Source: Proteles cristata cristata
Lineage: Eukaryota; Chordata; Mammalia; Carnivora; Hyaenidae
Direction of reading: 5' to 3'
DNA: 64,000 bases
NCBI GenBank assembly: GCA_017311185.1
Contig: JAESUZ010000468.1
Span: 887,501-951,500, forward strand
Shown: piece by piece, positions 45,388-56,300 of the stretch
Position numbering within the stretch: the first letter of the stretch is position 1
Layout of the letters: each line of letters starts with the position of its first letter
Program-made: the position numbers and the translations under genes
The notes under the pieces: model-generated
The model's input: only the letters and a program-made list of their open reading frames with translations
What the model was told of the DNA's origin: nothing
Databases searched by the model: none

Positions 45388-45616
45388 TATCACTAAGTGG
45401 TTTTTTAAATGTTTTATTTATTTTTAAGAGAGAGAGAGAGCAGGGAAAGGCAGAAAAAAAAGGAGACACAGATTCCAAAGCAGGCTCCAGGCTCTGAGCT
45501 GCCAGCACAGAGCTCAACGTGGGGCTTGAACTCATGAACCATAAGATCATGACCTGAGCCAAAGTCAGATGCTCAACCAGCTGAACCACTCAGGTGCCCC
45601 TAGCACTAAGTGTTTT
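45388..45616 (-). mobile_element. Can-SINE, minus orientation
   Basis: Minus-strand SINE (about 45406-45600) with an 'aaatgttttatttatttt' tail complement, a (GA)n block, 'caggctccaggctctgagct', 'ataagatcatgacctgagcc' and 'caggtgcccc'. Flanks 'tatcactaagtggttttt' / 'tagcactaagtgtttt' are the imperfect duplication. It lies 180 bp from the opposite-strand copy at 44981. Confidence 0.93.
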
Positions 45617-46769
45617 AACTGGTATTCTCCCTGTGCAAGAGGGAAAAAACAATAGTGGAAAAGAGCACCAGAGGCTTTAATGTGGGCAGTCACCTATGAA
45701 TGAGGCGATCGATGAAAGCCAAACAGCATAGTACAAGAAACATTTTGAAAGTTATGTAAACCAGACAAGCATGTTATGAAGAAATAGTTCCCTAACTTTC
45801 TACCATTCTAGGGTCAAAACTTTAGGTGGAAATTTTTCTAAAGAACATAAAACTTCTGCAATCATATCACCCAGTGGCTGAAAAGTAGACAAGGTTGAGG
45901 AAAATTAGCCTGACAGCTGCAACGCACACGTAAAAGAACTTGGAATTTTGATGGCCCAAGAATTAATGGTAAATAAAATCTCAGTCATCTGTTTGTATGC
46001 CCTGGCATTTCTTATACAGACCACTGTGTCCTCTGGGTTAATAAAACAGACCATATTTCATTCAGTATTTATTAAAGTCTAAATACTACATTCCAGAATG
46101 TTCCCTAGAATGTGGCCTAAGCCATTATAGATGCTCTGGTGCTAAATTGTTTATGTTGAAGAGTCTCTAGAATGATAAATGGAATTCTGTGTGTTCCTGA
46201 GCATATCTCTGATGCCTTCCCCCCCGCCCCCCACATAAATAAGGAACTGTGGTATCACCATCTTCATTCTTAGGATATTGTGAAGGACAAATCAGAGCCT
46301 GCCAGTGAAACATTCATTAAGTTCATCTGTTGAGGCTTAACAAACCACCCCCCCAGCCTAAAACTGTGATTTGTTATTATCTCTCACCAGCTGACTGGGC
46401 TCTGCTGGAAGGTTGTCATTTGGGGTTCCTCGTGTGGGCGCCATGAGAATGCCTTGGCTTAAGTTATTTGAAGGTTCAGCTGGACAGGAAGTCCAGGTGG
46501 TATCTTCATCCACACGTTGGGCATTCCAGCTTGGATGGCAGGGCCTGGCCTGGCAGGAAATGCAGTTAGTCATCACAGGACTAGCCATAGGTGACACTCT
46601 AGAAAACATACCGGGAAGGCAGAGCTCAAGGTGGACCTGATCTGACAAAAGGCACTGAGGTCTGAGTTCTAGGTGGTGCGGTGCAAAGGAGTAGCGAGGG
46701 GTGTGCTGAAGACAAGCTGGGGAGGGGGGGTGGCACCTTTAAGCCTGGACTACCATGGTAGGTAGCACT
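45617..46769. other. Unassigned sequence
   Basis: No gene. 46320-46650 ('taacaaaccacccccccagc', 'gactgggctctgctggaagg') is vaguely like an ancient LTR-type repeat. Frames on both strands at 46358-46648 are incidental. Confidence 0.35.
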
Positions 46770-47180
46770 ACCCATAATCCCTCCCCCTCCCCCAGTCTTG
46801 GCACATTTCCCTCTCCCATTAACTTTGGGCTGGGGGATATGCCATGCTTTGAACTATAGGTGTGAGCAAACAACCCTTCCAAGAAAGAAGCCTTAAATCT
46901 GATTGCATTTTATGTCTGTCACTCTCTTGGCTCGACACTCTGCCATGAGAAAATAAGATCTGAAAGATGCAGGACACTCCTTCAGTGAGCTTCCTGGAGT
47001 AAAAGCAAACTCATAGTCTACCAGTAGCCTGGAACATGGCGGCAGGAGCACAGAGCCACAGCCTTAGAACCAGCTGCTACCAGCTGTGTAACCGGAGCAG
47101 CAAACACACCTTGCGGTTACCAGTCACTAGGATGGGGCTGATTCTTATGCAGCATCGCCACAGCAATAAGTGACTGACAC
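46770..47180 (+). repeat. Ancient LTR-like interspersed repeat
   Basis: 'agtcttggcacatttccctc', 'tcccattaactttgggctgg', 'gggatatgccatgctttg' and 'ctcgacactctgccatgaga' follow in order a common old mammalian repeat (cttggcacatttccctctcccatttactttggactgggggatatgacc...). I cannot name the family reliably. Decayed and non-coding. Confidence 0.4.
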
Positions 47181-47489
47181 ACCTATGTCACTGTTGGTCT
47201 GAGGCCACTCCATGCATGCTTTACTCTTAAAACTCTTCCAACTAAACCCATTTTGAAGGTTGCATGTGTTTCCACATATGTAATAGTAATATTTTTATCA
47301 TCTTAGAACCTTCCAGACTAAGATAGTCTTAAGTTTGAGGAAACAAGAGAGCTCCTCGTTTAAGAACAGCTGTGCTAACATATTGGCCAAGTTCTTCCCA
47401 AGGAATAATGATAAATGTAGCATTAATATTTCAAATTGGTCCTGCTGAAAGGTTAGTCTTCTAACACCCTTCCAGCTTCCCAATATCCT
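47181..47489. other. Unassigned sequence
   Basis: No gene or named repeat recognised. Confidence 0.4.
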
Positions 47490-47780
47490 GCAGGGAAATT
47501 AAAGGAAGCTTAGACTTAGCAGGACTTGGACTGAGTGAAATATCTGTAAAATGTTATTTAAAAGATGTGACAGACAATACGCAGCTAAGCAGTTAAAGCA
47601 ATAATGCCGTCATAATACAATAGCGGGCTGGAAAACGAAACTCTTACAGAAAGGTTTTGCGGCAAGAACTTTATGATTAAAAAAGTCATTTGATCCCATC
47701 CTCATGGCTTTGGTTAGATTTTTGAAACCAAAGGCTCAAATTCAACCCTATTTGTACTGTCAGGATGGGTAAATGAAAAA
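47490..47780. promoter_or_regulatory. Candidate conserved non-coding element
   Basis: Repeat-free, AT-rich sequence that nevertheless keeps several CpGs ('caatacgcagctaagcagtt', 'aatgccgtcataatacaata', 'gcgggctggaaaacgaaact'). It has 'tttatgattaaaaaagtcat', typical of homeodomain/HOX-type binding words. Retained CpGs plus low repeat content suggest constraint. This is texture-based inference. Confidence 0.35.
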
Positions 47781-48025
47781 ACAGATGAGTCAGGATGCAA
47801 AGTAAATGTAAGTGCTTGTTGCTGACTGAGGTGGAAATAGTGCCCGAGCAGAACATAATTTTTTAATGCAAATAACTGCAAATGAGTAAGGTAGTTATAT
47901 TAGTTTTTATTATCTTGATACAACTTGCAACTTACAAACTGTTTCAGAAATAATACAAGGACCCCCTTCAGCCTGATTCACCAAATGTTTACAATTGTTT
48001 ACAAATGGATTTGCCATTGTCTCCA
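47781..48025. other. Unassigned AT-rich sequence
   Basis: No gene recognised. Confidence 0.4.
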
Positions 48026-48041
48026 TAGGTAGGTAGGTAGG

Positions 48042-48090
<49 letters not shown>
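48026..48090. repeat. Compound microsatellite (GGTA)4(GATA)12
   Basis: About four GGTA units pass without interruption into about twelve GATA units. Compound tetranucleotides of this size are usually highly polymorphic. Confidence 0.96.
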
Positions 48091-48091
<1 letters not shown>

Positions 48092-48599
48092 TTTTACTTT
48101 TCTTCTGTACCAACTGAAAGTAAATCAGAGACCCTTTGCATCTTTATTTTAAATACTTCAGTGTATATTTTCTAATAAAGACAGGTTTCACATAAACACA
48201 GTAAAATTGTTAGAATTGTGACATTTAACATGAACATGCGCCATATCCCACATCAGATTTTGAGCACTGCCCCTCCCTTCTCTCCCATGCAGACTCCATC
48301 CCAGGGTCTTGCACTTTGTTGTCCTGTCTGTTCAGCGTCCCTTAAAGTGGAAGGGTTTCTTTGTATTTCCTGACCTTCATGTGTTTCAAGGTTACAGGCT
48401 GGTTATTTTGTATGAAGTTGCTCAACGTGTGCTTATCTGGTATTTCCTCAATATGAAATTCAGATTATGCATTATTAGCAAGAAGATTCAGAAGGAACAT
48501 TGGGGTCCCTCTAAGGACAGATGACCCTCAAGTTGCCGTGGTTTAACTTGGAATTTTTTTACTTCCTGATGGTGCAAAAGCGATGCACATTCAGTAGAA
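48091..48599. other. Unassigned sequence, partly L1-like
   Basis: 48110-48300 ('cagagaccctttgcatcttt', 'acatgaacatgcgccatatc') is loosely like L1 3'-region debris. Nothing firm. Confidence 0.3.
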
Positions 48600-49010
48600 A
48601 CCGTATTAGGAATTTTGAATGTGGATCTTCTTCTGCCAGTAACATGCCGTCGATCCTCTCCTGCAATGCTGGGTGGCCCCAGAGCCCAGTCAGTCAGTGA
48701 TCTTGAGGGTCAACAACCCACTGACAACCATTTGCAACCACACAAGCATCTGTTTTTCACTTTCAGTACAGTTTTCAGTGCAATTTGTGAGGTATTCTGT
48801 ACTCTGTTATCAACGAGGCTTTATGGCATATGATTTTGCCCAACTGAAGGATATTATAGATGTTCTGAGCACATTTAAGGGAGGCCAGTCTAAGCTGTGA
48901 TGCTCGGTAGGTTAGATGTAGTAAGTGCACTTTTAACTTACAATATTTTCAACCTATGATGGGTTTATCAGGACGTAATTCCATCACACTTCGAGGAAGA
49001 TCTGTATATC
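48600..49010 (+). repeat. Ancient interspersed repeat (family unassigned)
   Basis: 'attttgcccaactgaaggat', 'gttctgagcacatttaaggg', 'aggccagtctaagctgtgat', 'gctcggtaggttagatgtag', 'caacctatgatgggtttatc' and 'aggacgtaattccatcacac' follow a well-known mammalian medium-reiterated consensus ending 'cgtaaccccatcgtaagtcgaggagcatctgta'. It is probably a DNA-transposon or LTR relic. Strongly decayed. Confidence 0.45.
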
Positions 49011-49685
49011 ACATGAGACACCATGACCTTGCTTTGTCTGTACATAAATGATGTCCATTTGATCACGTGCTGTCTGCCAGGTGTCAGACTGGAATGGTAT
49101 GATTTTTCCTTTGTAATTTATGTGTAATTTGTAGGGAGCTACTTTGCTACATGCATAGCCCATTTCTAATCAAACTTTTACCCCCACTAATTTAGCATCT
49201 ACTGATAATTTTCTGGCTCCTTTATTTCTCCCAAACTTATTGGATGGCAATTCCCATAAGGAAGAGAGTTCTCTTCTGTCTTATTTATGTGTGATCATAT
49301 GTATGTATCAAAGCATGTATGTCTGTGTACATATATGTCTAGCAGTGTCATCTTACAGAATATTTAAAAAAATTAAAATATTTTCCAAGTGAAAGGAACT
49401 GAAAATTACAGACTAGGACTGTGAGGTGTCACAGGAGCCCACCCAGCTGGAAAGATAGATCCAAGATAACACTGAGATGCAGCCATTAAAAATAAATAGG
49501 AAAATGTATCACAGCTCTACCTCTCAAGCTGAGACTGTCCCTCAGCCACATGGAATTACAAACATCCCAACAGAAAACTATCCCTGAACACTAGAAACTC
49601 AGATTACACTTTCACAATGATTTATCACAAACAAATATGAAATGGAAGTGGTGTACCCAAACTAATGCCTTCATTGAAAGACTCA
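49011..49685. other. Unassigned sequence
   Basis: No gene or named repeat recognised. Confidence 0.4.
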
Positions 49686-49932
49686 GAAATTAGTCTACCT
49701 ATGGGGCGCCTGGGTGGCTCAGTTGGTTAAGCGGCTGGCTTCAGCTCAGGTCATGATCTCGTGGTTCGTGAGTTCAAGCCCCGCATTGGGCTCTGTGCTG
49801 ACAGCTCAGAGGCTGCAGCTTGCTTCCGATTCTGTCTCCTTTCTCTCTGCACCTTTCCTGCTCATGCTCTGTCTCTCTGTCTCTCAAAAATAAATAAACA
49901 TTAAAAAAAGAAAGAAAGAAGTTAGCCTACCT
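49686..49932 (+). mobile_element. Can-SINE, plus orientation
   Basis: Body (about 49702-49917) starting 'ggggcgcctgggtggctcag', with 'cagctcaggtcatgatctcg', 'gtgagttcaagccccgcatt', a CT-rich segment ending in GTCTCTCTGTCTCTC, an 'aaaaataaataaacatt' tail and a (GAAA)n extension. The duplication is 'gaaattagtctacct' / 'gaagttagcctacct' (two mismatches). This is the classic cat-type SINEC wording. Confidence 0.95.
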
Positions 49933-51689
49933 CAAGGTACTATATATAGGCCAAGTATCCCAGTCGACATTTGTAAACTCTATCTGGATGCACCATCTTG
50001 CCCTACATATTGCTTTGGCATTGGGATATCCACCACAATGTAGAGACAGCCTTAAATTCTTGTCCATGTTTGTTTAACGTGTGGAAAACCTTGGCTTCCA
50101 TCATTCACTGGTTTTTACTCTCCAGTAGTATAGGTGGACAACTTGGGGCCTGTGCCTGTTGGTCAATTGAATGCATTATTTGATTGTTGATCCTTCAAGT
50201 TCAAGGATCAAGACTACATGTCTTTAAAGAAGGGTATCTGCTTACTTTAAATGTCAATGACTGTTGAATATGTTTTTTAAGTCTTTGAAGAGGGCTGTGT
50301 TTTGTAACATTCATTATTTGTGTTTTTGCATGATGAGTAATCTCTTCTATTACATTCTTAGCTCATCAACTTGGAAGGCATAGGAAAAGAATCAGGCCTC
50401 TATAGGATTTGATGCCCTGTAGTTTCATTTCTAGAAGTCCAGAAGAAAATTTAAAAGACACTGAAGAAAAGAGAGAAATCACTGTTGACACTACATTTTA
50501 CCTAACAGCCCAGTGTTGTTCATCAGCATAATAAAATGTGCCAATACTTAACACTGCTTTAAACTACGCACTAATAATATATAGAGATACAGGGCAGAAT
50601 ATGGTCAATGATGAGATAGGAATTTACGGCTCTGGGGAAAGAAAACGACAAGGCACCTCACAAAGGACAAGGTTGGCTCTGCATAAAACTGAGGTCTTTT
50701 GTCCTTTGGTAAGTATCAGATGAAAATAGCATTGATTTTGTTGTTGTTATAAAATAATTTTGCATGACAAAGAAACAAACAAATTTCCAGGATATACTCT
50801 TTGGCTCCTGTATTTTCCAACTTCATTTTTTTTTTTTTGGTGCATCCTGGTAATGCTTAAAAAATTAATAGTTTTATTTAGAGGATAGGGCCAACTATGG
50901 TACATACTAAACATTGACTTAAGGTGTCAACCACAACACATTCTCTCCTCCATTCCTTAAAGCCAAAAGCAAAGAAAAACATCCAAAGTCAATTCTCTGC
51001 ATTTTCCTCAACTAAATATTCACTCTCATCAAAAGTGACTACAATTTCAAGATTGCTTATCATCAACTGACGGCAAAGCCATAGGCTCCTACTTCCCTTT
51101 CCATCTGCTGCAGTAAGTTAGGCTCCTGTGAAAAATCACTTAGATCATTGATGTGATCATCTGAAGTTTGATATCATGGTTCTTTTGCAGCCTCTGCTGG
51201 GAGCTTGATATGCAAATATTAGTGTCACATCTTCCTTTCTTCCTAACAATCTCTAAACCCAATTTCAAACTTTTGGAATACTCTTGTCTTGAGCTTTTTA
51301 CAACTCACAGTGCAGCATGATCAGCTCACATGCTATGTTCTGTTGATTCTCCCGGTACAGGCGAGGTAGACGGCACCCATATCCACTGAGCTTGAGCTTG
51401 CTAAGTTTTTAGTTGTTTTTTCTTGTTCATGTAATTTTGGAATTCATTATCTGTTATATCTCCTGAGCCTGACATGGTTCGTAGCACCAGACACATGTAA
51501 ATTATGAGCCCTGCTGACATGCTTGCACTTTAGTAGTTTCAACATCCAAATTTACAATCATTGATAAATAGAATTGTCCCAAAACCACAACCACGATAGA
51601 ACTCTTTCCTAATGCAAATGCATTCATCACCTCAACTTCATTCCTCCCAGAACTAAAATGATGCCTTTTACAATAGAAAGTAATAGCAA
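49933..51689. other. Long unassigned segment
   Basis: No gene recognised over 1.75 kb. A T-run lies at 50827-50840. Frames are all under 65 codons. Confidence 0.4.
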
Positions 51690-51699
51690 ACAAGAATAA

Positions 51700-51808
51700 T
51701 CGCTAATTTTTGTTAAGCACTGGGCGTGTGTCAGGTGCTCTGCTATCCCTTACATATGTTTTCCTTGATAATCCTCACAGGAAACTCGGGGAATATATAC
51801 TCAGTAAA
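51700..51808 (-). repeat. MIR SINE, antisense
   Basis: 'gttaagcactgggcgtgtgt', 'caggtgctctgctatccctt', 'acatatgttttccttgataa' and 'tcctcacaggaaactcgggg' follow the reverse complement of the MIR 3' half (gagcactgactatgtgccaggc... ttacatgt...aatcctcacaac). Confidence 0.7.
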
Positions 51809-53020
51809 TGCGTGCTCAGTCACAGGGCACCAGTCATAGTCTGTCAGCCTCAAAGATGTTGTTATATTCTCATAGGACACTGGGCTTCAGGCTTTTCTAA
51901 GTACATGATGCTCCTACTCTCAGGATGTCACACTGCATCGTCAGAGATAGCATCTCAAATAGTTATGGAGAGAGGTGCCTCCGAAGAGTTTAAATACAGT
52001 CCTCTAGAAAGCGAGGAGCAAGAAAACCACCTTGGACCATCTACCCCAGAAAAGTGAGCATGAATGCCCTTGAGTCGCATGCAGGCGCTCTCCTGGACCC
52101 TTGAATGATCCTCATGTGATGTATCTCCCCGCTCAGGCGGATGCGAGTCTTGCAGAAAGAGATGAAGGTGCTCCTCTCCTTGGAAGGTGCCTCAATTCTA
52201 TAGACAAGGTGTGGATTGAGACCCTGTGTTTGGACGGTTTGGCAGCAAGAGAAATGTCTGACTTCTGCCAGGGGTCCTCCAGGACGGTCGGTGGGTGGGT
52301 GCCTGGCTCCATGGTGTGGCGCCCACCCTCTCCTCTCCCGGCCGGCTCGGGCCCACCGGGTGCCTGGAGTATGAGTGACAGCAAAGATGCGGGCTAGGGG
52401 CCTGCAGCATGAGGAGCCCAGGCACAGAGCTGAGCCCAGCACTAAGCACAAGGAACAGCCTTCTTTCAGAGAACCAGTCCCCCCAGGTGCCCCTGGGACC
52501 AGCCTCAGCTGGAATGAGAGGGCACACACCTGCCGGGGTACTGTGTGGCAGGAGGTTTAACTCCAAACCCAAGTTCGCTCCCTGCTAGAGTGTTCACCGC
52601 GAAGTCACCCCCTTTCACCAATTCCCTGAGGATTTGGGATACGGTAGGGCTTTCTGACTATACGGCATGTGGGTCCTTGGGCACCATTTGGCAGCAGAGC
52701 CGGTGGCTCTGTTTGCCAGAGCGAGTGAGTGTCAGGGCACCACAGGGTTCTGCAGAAACACACCCCATGACTGAGAAAGTTGAAGGGAATTGGTGGACAC
52801 GAGTCAAAGAGGCTTCCTGAAGGGATCCCAAAGGGAAGGCCATGGCGTGGCAGCAGTCCAGAAATCCGGGCATCGCACTCTTCTCCAGGGAAGACCCTGT
52901 GAGAGGGGACAAGACTTAGTCACAGAGGAATTAATCAATCAGGACAATAAGTGAAGTATTTGGACTTCTGCAGTCCATACGCGAGGTGATCCGTTATAAA
53001 CAGTAAGAACAAAACAAGTT
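51809..53020. other. Unassigned sequence
   Basis: No gene. 52040-52570 is GC-richer, with overlapping frames on both strands (up to 162 codons on the minus strand) and no known motifs. CpG enrichment is modest (about 52285-52400). Confidence 0.35.
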
Positions 53021-53235
53021 GGGGCGCCTGGGTGGCTTAGTTAGTTAAGCATCTGACTTTGCTCAGGTCATGATCTCACAGTTTGTGACTTCGAGCCCCA
53101 CATCAGGCTCTGCGCTGACAGCATGAAATCTACTTAGAGTTCTCCCTCTTCTTCTCCCTCTACCCCTCCTTGGCTCTCTCTCTCCCCCTCTCCCACTCTC
53201 CTTATCTCTCTCTCAAAATAAATAAATAAACAAGA
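53021..53235 (+). mobile_element. Can-SINE, plus orientation
   Basis: Begins 'ggggcgcctgggtggcttag' and has 'gctcaggtcatgatctcaca', 'cttcgagccccacatcaggc', 'gcgctgacagcatgaaatct', a CT-rich segment and an 'aaaataaataaataaac' tail. A/T-rich flanks make the duplication ambiguous. Confidence 0.93.
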
Positions 53236-54189
53236 ATAAAATAACTAATACTCACATTCTATGTCCATTATACCTCAGTTTAAATTCTAAAAATGAAAAC
53301 AAAAGGCTAAAACATAACCTATTGATATCTAACGCCACAGTAATGATGGCTCCTTCCGGAAGAGCTAATCCTCTGCTTCCGTATTGAAAAACTCCAATAG
53401 TTCGATTGTATTTAAACTTCAGGAAGGACTTGCACTTTATTCAACTGCCTCAGAGGCTCTCAGGAGAGATCCTGAGGGAAACCCTGGGCAATAGCGCTTT
53501 GTCAGGAGCCTTATTGGAGGGAAGATGCCGCTCACATTACCTCAGAAGAATTGGATGTCACCTCTGTCACTGAAGGAGAGAAGGGAATGTTTTCAGGGGC
53601 TCATGGACCCCAGAGAGGCACCCAGTGCCACTAAATCCAACCCCAAACTCTAGGTGTCTGTGAGTTTGCCCACGACTCAAACTGTCATCAATTTTTCAGG
53701 GAGTTGTGTCACCAGGAAACAACAATGCTCAGGCACACCTCCCAAAAGATTTTTGCTTAGAACCCGCTCTTTGCTGGCCTCTATTTATTTACAAAAGGGA
53801 TATCGGCTTTCGCTTTTAAATTCCCACGGTTTATTTTATTCTACTATTTTTTTAAAGATCAACAACAACTCAAGGTGTGGAAAAGACAATTTTTAATATA
53901 AAAATTAAGGCTATTCCCAGGGCTATGAAGAAAGGTGCCAGTTTAAAAAAAAAGATTAAAAAATAATAACCAAAGCTGTATGTGTGATCACTCCAGGTAA
54001 AAATATCTTATGAGTAATATAATCATTGTCTCTGGTTATTGGCTACGAGGAGATAAGTGTACCCAGCGCCGTGTGATAGAGGGACATTAACACTTTCACA
54101 CTGACTGGGTACAGACTCGAAAATGAGTTAAGACTCACTGGGTCATCTAAGTGGAGGATTATTCCATACAGAGGCCCCTAGGTCAATTT
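53236..54189. other. Unassigned sequence
   Basis: 53240-53300 ('tgtccattatacctcagttt') is like the extreme 3' end of L1 elements. The rest has no recognised feature. Confidence 0.35.
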
Positions 54190-54440
54190 AAATTATTAAA
54201 TTTATCTCAGTGACCGCAGGGGCCAAGATATCCTTGTGTTTGCTCTTTATCTCTCAGTACCATTGAAATGGGCTTTGGCGAAAAGGGATCAGAAATGACA
54301 GCGGAAAAGAAAAAATTAAGGAAGATCCAAATTCCAGCTTGGGCTATATAGATGGTTAATGATTGGGTCACAAGGAATCAACCTTGTGATGAATATTTTC
54401 TTGCTGATTGGGTTTACGAGGTGCTTTTATTTTTGCTGGA
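54190..54440. promoter_or_regulatory. Candidate conserved non-coding element
   Basis: Repeat-free block with 'aaattattaaatttatctca', 'gtttgctctttatctctcag', 'tagatggttaatgattgggt', 'cacaaggaatcaaccttgtg' (which contains the inverted-repeat arms cacaagg and ccttgtg, a SOX-like pair), and 'cttgctgattgggtttacga'. The palindromic CACAAGG...CCTTGTG pair (54369-54389) is a notable SOX-dimer-like site. Function is inferred. Confidence 0.4.
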
Positions 54441-55194
54441 TGTTGACACATGAGGAGTGTGGTTGATGGCCAGGGAGGGTCCACACGTGAGGGAAAGGGA
54501 TGGTGCATGGTCGTCGGGGATGCCTCCTCCTACATTCTGCGCTTTCATGGGGCTTCACCTCGAGTCGTCTGTGCGGGTCGGCATGGCCCTACCCAAGGGC
54601 TTTACTGCTCGGATGTCCTGTGTCCCTTGACTGGGTGCCTTTTGACATTAAGCCCTTGTGCTTGGGGCCAGAGCTTGTCAGTGTGTCCGTGAGGGCAACA
54701 GCACATAACCAATCCCAACAAGCCCCACAGGATGCGACTCTGGAAAGAAACCAAGACGAGGCATCACCGTACTGTGCGAATTCTGAGTAAGATGGGCCTG
54801 TCCCCCCACGCATTCAAAAAGCGTCCAAAGCATAATCTGTAATCTTTCTGCAGTGGAAGAACACTTCTCAGCCCACGCCGGCCTTCTCAGTCCGTCCTTC
54901 TCGGGATGCGGTAAGGCAGGGAGGGAGATAGCGTGAGCCCCGGCCCATGTCTTACTGTGGACAAACCACTCACTGACCAACCCTTCTTCCCCCCACCCCC
55001 CAGGAGGTCACTGCGGGCTCCAAAAATATGGGACTTGCTCCTTTTATTTTAGCAAAGACGTGTTGATTTGCTCAAATGCCATTTTCACCCTCAGGTTTTA
55101 CTTCTTACTTCCTTTCTCAGCTTTTTCTTTTTTTCCAAAAGGCTCGTGGATGTCTCCTGCTTCCGATCCAGGCCCAGGATGTGTGTGCCTCATG
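54441..55194. other. Unassigned sequence
   Basis: No gene or named repeat. Overlapping frames on both strands at 54450-54980 are incidental. Confidence 0.4.
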
Positions 55195-55300
55195 GGCATT
55201 ATCCCATTAGTGCTCACATCTGCCCTGTGAATTAGGACCCGTCCGTGTCCCCCCATCCTGCAGATGAGGAAATTGAGGCTAGTGACAGCAGGTCAGTGAC
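55195..55300 (-). repeat. MIR SINE, antisense
   Basis: 'cattatcccattagtgctca', 'catctgccctgtgaattagg', 'cctgcagatgaggaaattga' and 'ggctagtgacagcaggtcag' match the reverse complement of the MIR core (atctcatttaatcctcaca... cattttacagatgaggaaactgaggc). Confidence 0.75.
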
Positions 55301-55529
55301 AGTAGGTTAGGAAACCTGAGACGACCTCTGTCCAGCTGTCCGGGTTCCAGGGCACCACCCGAGACCCCTGGCTGTCCCCACCGCTGCAGGCACCCAGGCC
55401 ACCACACCACCCCCGACCTCACCCCAGCACAAGCTGTAGACGACCAGCTCTGGAAACTGACCACCCTGAGGACCCGAAACCAGCTTTTATTTTTGATACA
55501 CAGGGCAGCTTGTATCAGAGTCAAGGGTC
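55301..55529. other. Unassigned GC-rich sequence
   Basis: No gene recognised. Confidence 0.4.
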
Positions 55530-55735
55530 ATGGCGTGCGCTGGGGGCTCAGTCAATTCAGTGTCCCACCTCGGCTCAGGTCGTGATCTCGCGGTTCCTGA
55601 GTTCAAACCCTGTATCAGGCTCTGTGCTGACAACTCAGAACCTGGAGCCTGATTTGATTCTCTGTTTCCTTCTCTCTCTTGCCTTCTCCCATTCACGGTC
55701 TCTTTCTCTCTCAAAAATAAATACACATTAATAAG
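55530..55735 (+). mobile_element. Can-SINE, plus orientation, diverged head
   Basis: The head is mutated ('ggcgtgcgctgggggctcag'), but 'ggctcaggtcgtgatctcgc', 'gttcctgagttcaaaccctg', 'gtgctgacaactcagaacct', a CT-rich part and an 'aaaaataaatacacatt' tail are clear. No clean duplication was found. Confidence 0.9.
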
Positions 55736-56059
55736 CAAACATTCTTAAGGATTTTGGAAATCCTGATATGGTCCTTTCTGCCCCTGAGGAAACCCACACG
55801 CCTCTGGGGCCCCGGACCCCGCCTCCGGAGAACGTCTGCCTAAACTTCATCTTCACAGAAACCTGTCAGGTCTGCAGATGCAGCAGGACGCCGGGCGCCC
55901 TGGGTCTCGACGCCCCCACAGTGTCCACCCTGACCCAGCGGGGGCCCTCCCTGAAGGCCTTGGCCACACTGCACAGCGCCGCCATTCCCTGAAGGCCCAG
56001 TGCTCAACCTTGAGATTCCCCCCGGCCCCAAGGCGGGTTGCACACCACCCTCCCAAAGT

Positions 56060-56300
56060 CCACATCCTCCCAGATGTGATCATATTCGGAAATAGGGCCT
56101 TTGCAGGTGTGGTTAGGAAGGATGAGGATGAAGTCATTCGGGATTAAGGCAGCTCCTGAATGTGACACTGGTGGCCCTGTACGAAGAAGAAAGGACACAC
56201 AGAGGCACAGGGCCAGCGGCCACGCGAGGCCGAGGCCGAGACAGGAGTAACATCACCACAAGCCACGGAGCACCGCAGGCACCATAGCCGGGCGGGGAGC
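56060..56300 (+). repeat. MaLR-type LTR fragment (MLT1-like)
   Basis: 'gtgatcatattcggaaatag', 'ggcctttgcaggtgtggtta', 'gatgaagtcattcgggatta', 'tgacactggtggccctgtac', 'gaagaagaaaggacacacag' and 'acatcaccacaagccacgga' follow in order the MLT1-like LTR pattern (gaccttatttggaaatagggtctttgcagatgt... gaggtcattagggt... gactggtgtccttataagaagagga). Sense, heavily mutated, with elevated CpG from the local GC context. Confidence 0.6.
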
